A stretch of DNA of 64,000 nucleotides from contig NZ_LT629758.1 of assembly GCF_900104725.1 (NCBI RefSeq), positions 6,875,001 to 6,939,000 on the forward strand, in the 5' to 3' direction. This document shows positions 62,023 through 64,000 of this stretch, piece by piece. The notes below the pieces were generated by a model. That model worked only from the letters and a program-made list of their open reading frames with translations. It was not told the DNA's origin and searched no databases. Positions within the stretch are counted from its first letter, which is position 1; every line of letters begins with the position of its first letter. This DNA comes from Actinoplanes derwentensis. GTDB taxonomy: Bacteria > Actinomycetota > Actinomycetes > Mycobacteriales > Micromonosporaceae. Made by a program: the position numbers and the translations under genes.

Positions 62023-62962
62023 TCATTTTGAGGAACTGTTCGCACGGGCCCGTCCGGTCGCGGTGCAGACGATCCGGCCGCCCGGCACCGACGCGGCCCG
62101 GCAGACAGTCCGGCGGCGCCGTCGTCGGCGGGCCGTGGCGATCGGTGTCGCGGCGGTGCTCGTCGTGCTCGGTGGCGTGCTGGTCCGGCCGGGTTCGGCG
62201 CCGCCGGTGGTGGCGCCGGTCTCGCCGGAGCGACTCGGTCAGGTCGCCCGGAACGCGCTCGGCCCGGCCACCGGCCCGGTGGCCGTGGAGAAACAGGGCG
62301 AGGTGCGGAACGGCTGGTCCGCGCCGGGATACGTCTACTTCGGGGAACAGCAGCTGATCGCGGCGTGCGCCGGGACCGGCTCGATGACCCTGGTCGTCAC
62401 CGGCGTGTCGGGCCTCTCGGCCGGTCCGTCCCTCGTCAGGGAACTGACGGTGCCCTGCTCGGATGTTCCGGAACCGGTCAGCACCCGGTACTTCCCCGAC
62501 AACCGTCACACGGCCGGCGTCGAGTTCTCGATCGTGAACGCGGTGGGCACTGCCGGTTTCGCCTTCCGGGTGCTCACCCCCGACACCGGCGAGCCGCTGC
62601 GGCTCGACGTCGACGCGGCCAGCCCGAACACCGCGCTCCAGCTCACCGAGAAGGAGAGCCGCTCCGGATTCGGGATGAGCGGCGACCTGGAGGGCGAGGC
62701 GGTGTCCGTGTTGCCGGAGACAGTCGGCGGGCGGTTCACGGTGGCGGTGGCCTGCGCCGGTGTGGGCCGGCTCGAGGTCACGATCAGGCGGGTGTCCGGA
62801 GGGACCGTCGACACGTGGGAGATGCCCTGCCGGTGGCCGCCGGAACGGCACAACTGGAAACCGGCCCAGGCCAGCGGCGACCTCGAACTCCAGCTGCTCT
62901 TCGTGCCCGGATCGGATTCGACGGCCGGCGCCCATTTCGCGGTCCAGGTGATCCCGAAGTAG
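62015..62962 (+). CDS. Single-span membrane protein, sigma-operon partner, copy 1
   Basis: The 315-residue product has a cytoplasmic N-terminus (PDHFEELFARARPVAVQTIR), a basic stretch RRRRRRRAVAIG, one hydrophobic span (VAAVLVVLGGVLV) and an outer domain of about 250 residues. It overlaps the sigma gene by 8 bp and is conserved with the gene at 63541. The arrangement is that of a membrane anti-sigma factor, but no zinc-binding motif or known anti-sigma domain is seen, so this is inference. Confidence 0.75.
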   Translation: MPDHFEELFARARPVAVQTIRPPGTDAARQTVRRRRRRRAVAIGVAAVLVVLGGVLVRPGSAPPVVAPVSPERLGQVARNALGPATGPVAVEKQGEVRNGWSAPGYVYFGEQQLIAACAGTGSMTLVVTGVSGLSAGPSLVRELTVPCSDVPEPVSTRYFPDNRHTAGVEFSIVNAVGTAGFAFRVLTPDTGEPLRLDVDAASPNTALQLTEKESRSGFGMSGDLEGEAVSVLPETVGGRFTVAVACAGVGRLEVTIRRVSGGTVDTWEMPCRWPPERHNWKPAQASGDLELQLLFVPGSDSTAGAHFAVQVIPK

Positions 62963-62964
62963 CC

Positions 62965-62996
62965 TGCAACGTTTCGTGGGAGTCCGGCGTGTAGTC
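62965..62996 (+). promoter_or_regulatory. Proposed ECF sigma promoter, copy 2
   Basis: TGCAAC (62965-62970), 17 bp, CGTGTAGTC (62988-62996), directly after the stop of the preceding gene. Hexamer and -10 are identical to 61442-61473 while the spacer is unrelated, which supports selection on the elements. Confidence 0.65.
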
Positions 62997-62999
62997 GCC

Positions 63000-63551
63000 A
63001 TGACAGCCCTCGTCGAACCCCGATCGGAGACGCCGGACGCCGTGCACCATGATCCGCCGTCGTTCGACGAGGTCTACGCCGCGCACTTCGCCGACCTGAC
63101 CGTGCAGCTCTACGCCTACTTCGGGGACCGGCAGGAAGCACAGGATGTGGTCCAGGAGGCGTTCTGCCGGGCGTACGCCCGATGGAAGACCATTTCCGGG
63201 TACGAGGATCCGGTCGCGTGGGTGCGCCGGGTCGCCTGGAATCTGGCCGTCAGCCGGTGGCGGCGGGCTCGGACCGCACTGGGCTTCCTGCGCCGGCAGC
63301 GGGTCGTCGAACCGGCCGCTGACGGGCCCAGCCCGGAACGGGTCGCCCTGGTCGCCGCGCTCGGCACTCTGCCAACGGCCCAGCGCCGGGCGGTCGTCCT
63401 GCACTACCTGGCCGACCTGCCGACCGCCGAGATCGCGGTGCGGGAGCAGGTCACCGAAGCAGCGGTCCGTTCCAACCTGCACCGTGGCCGGGCTGCACTG
63501 GCCGCCCAGCTCAAGACTTCGGATTCGCATGGGGTGTGTCGTGACCACTGA
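63000..63551 (+). CDS. SigE-family ECF sigma factor, copy 2
   Basis: The 183-residue paralogue of the sigma at 61477 starts with ATG at 63000 (MTALVEPRSETPDAVHHDPP). Regions 2 and 4 are clearly similar, with differences concentrated around residues 90-110 and in the region 4 recognition helix (VREQVTEAAVRSNLHRGRAA against AREGVAVGTVKSWLHRARTT). It could therefore recognise a related but not identical promoter. It overlaps the partner gene by 11 bp. Confidence 0.88.
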   Translation: MTALVEPRSETPDAVHHDPPSFDEVYAAHFADLTVQLYAYFGDRQEAQDVVQEAFCRAYARWKTISGYEDPVAWVRRVAWNLAVSRWRRARTALGFLRRQRVVEPAADGPSPERVALVAALGTLPTAQRRAVVLHYLADLPTAEIAVREQVTEAAVRSNLHRGRAALAAQLKTSDSHGVCRDH

Positions 63552-64000
63552 TCACCTGGAGGTGCTCTTCGCGGATCTGCGGGCGGACACGCTGCCGACC
63601 GTCCAGCCACCCGGAACGGTGGCGGTGCGGCAGACCGTGCGACGCCGCCGGACCGGGCGCGCGGTGCTCTCGGCGGCCGCGGCGGTCCTGGTGATCGCCG
63701 GTGGGATCGCCGTGTCGACCGGTCACCGGTCCGCCGCTCCACCCGCCGACGCGACGCCGTCCGTGACACCCTCCGCGATACCGTCCGTCGCGGAGGATCC
63801 CCTGTTGAAGCAGGCGAACGTCGCCAGGCAGGCCCTGCTCGCCGGGCAGAACGGAACCCCGGCGATCGACGCCGCCGAACCGGTCGTCGGCGGATACCGG
63901 GTCGAGCACGGCAAATACCCGGGCAAGCTGCTGCTCCGGGTCGCCTGTGCCGGGAGCGGGCACTTCACGCTGACCGTCGACGCCCACGACCCGAAGGTGG
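63541..64000 (+). CDS. Single-span membrane protein, sigma-operon partner, copy 2 (partial)
   Basis: From a GTG the frame reads VTTDHLEVLFADLRADTLPT then VQPPGTVAVRQTVRRRRTGR and a hydrophobic span (VLSAAAAVLVIAGGIAV). This matches the copy-1 partner residue for residue in layout (PPGTDAARQTVRRRR). The rest is Pro/Ser/Thr-rich and then similar to the outer domain. The 3' end runs past the window, so the length is unknown. Confidence 0.7.
   Translation, partial: MTTDHLEVLFADLRADTLPTVQPPGTVAVRQTVRRRRTGRAVLSAAAAVLVIAGGIAVSTGHRSAAPPADATPSVTPSAIPSVAEDPLLKQANVARQALLAGQNGTPAIDAAEPVVGGYRVEHGKYPGKLLLRVACAGSGHFTLTVDAHDPKV

Overview
The window comes from a high-GC actinobacterium, most likely an Actinoplanes-like member of the Micromonosporaceae. 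That placement is inferred from protein sequence style, frequent GTG/TTG starts, SigE-family ECF sigma factors, DUF1707 proteins and the order tRNA-Thr, tRNA-Met, rpmG, hadA, hadB, tRNA-Trp, secE, nusG.

Positions 1-35,022 are mostly translation and transcription genes on the minus strand. Read 5' to 3' on that strand they are: tRNA-Thr, tRNA-Met, rpmG, hadA, hadB, tRNA-Trp, secE, nusG, rplA, a two-gene ABC transporter, rplJ, rplL, rpoB, rpoC, two small membrane proteins, rpsL, rpsG, fusA, tuf, then the S10/spc/alpha run from rpsJ to rpmJ (cut by the window start). I place promoters upstream of rpsL, rpoB, rplJ and rpsJ, and terminators or hairpins after rplL, rplA, rpoC, tuf, rplO, adk and rpmG. 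The gene for ribosomal protein L11 (rplK), normally between nusG and rplA, is absent; only 88 bp separate the two genes. A 19-nt sequence is shared exactly by the rpsJ and rpsL leaders.

Positions 35,000-40,100 hold a membrane GAF-GGDEF-EAL protein, a 48-residue secreted peptide, a small DNA-binding-like protein, a rhodanese sulfurtransferase, a LysE/RhtB exporter and yajQ. Positions 40,700-43,030 look like a decayed insertion at tRNA-Tyr. A 73-bp copy of the tRNA 3' end and its terminator recurs exactly 1,450 bp downstream. Between the copies lie an IS5-like transposase fragment and a MerR regulator. Past the second copy are a SnoaL-like gene that runs into the repeat and a remnant of the htpX protease gene.

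Positions 43,100-53,300 are accessory: an MFS exporter, a second DUF1707 protein, an LLM flavin oxidoreductase, a GNAT protein, a TnpB element whose right-end hairpin is split by an intact IS1182-family insertion sequence, a MOSC protein, an antitoxin-like gene with a partner of unknown function, and a secreted serine hydrolase.

Positions 53,278-61,412 encode a partial respiratory complex I (nuoC-H-I-J-K-L-M-N) with no nuoA, B, D, E, F or G. The right edge, on the plus strand, has two tandem copies of an ECF sigma gene plus a single-span membrane partner. Each copy is preceded by the same promoter-like pattern; the last gene is cut by the window end.
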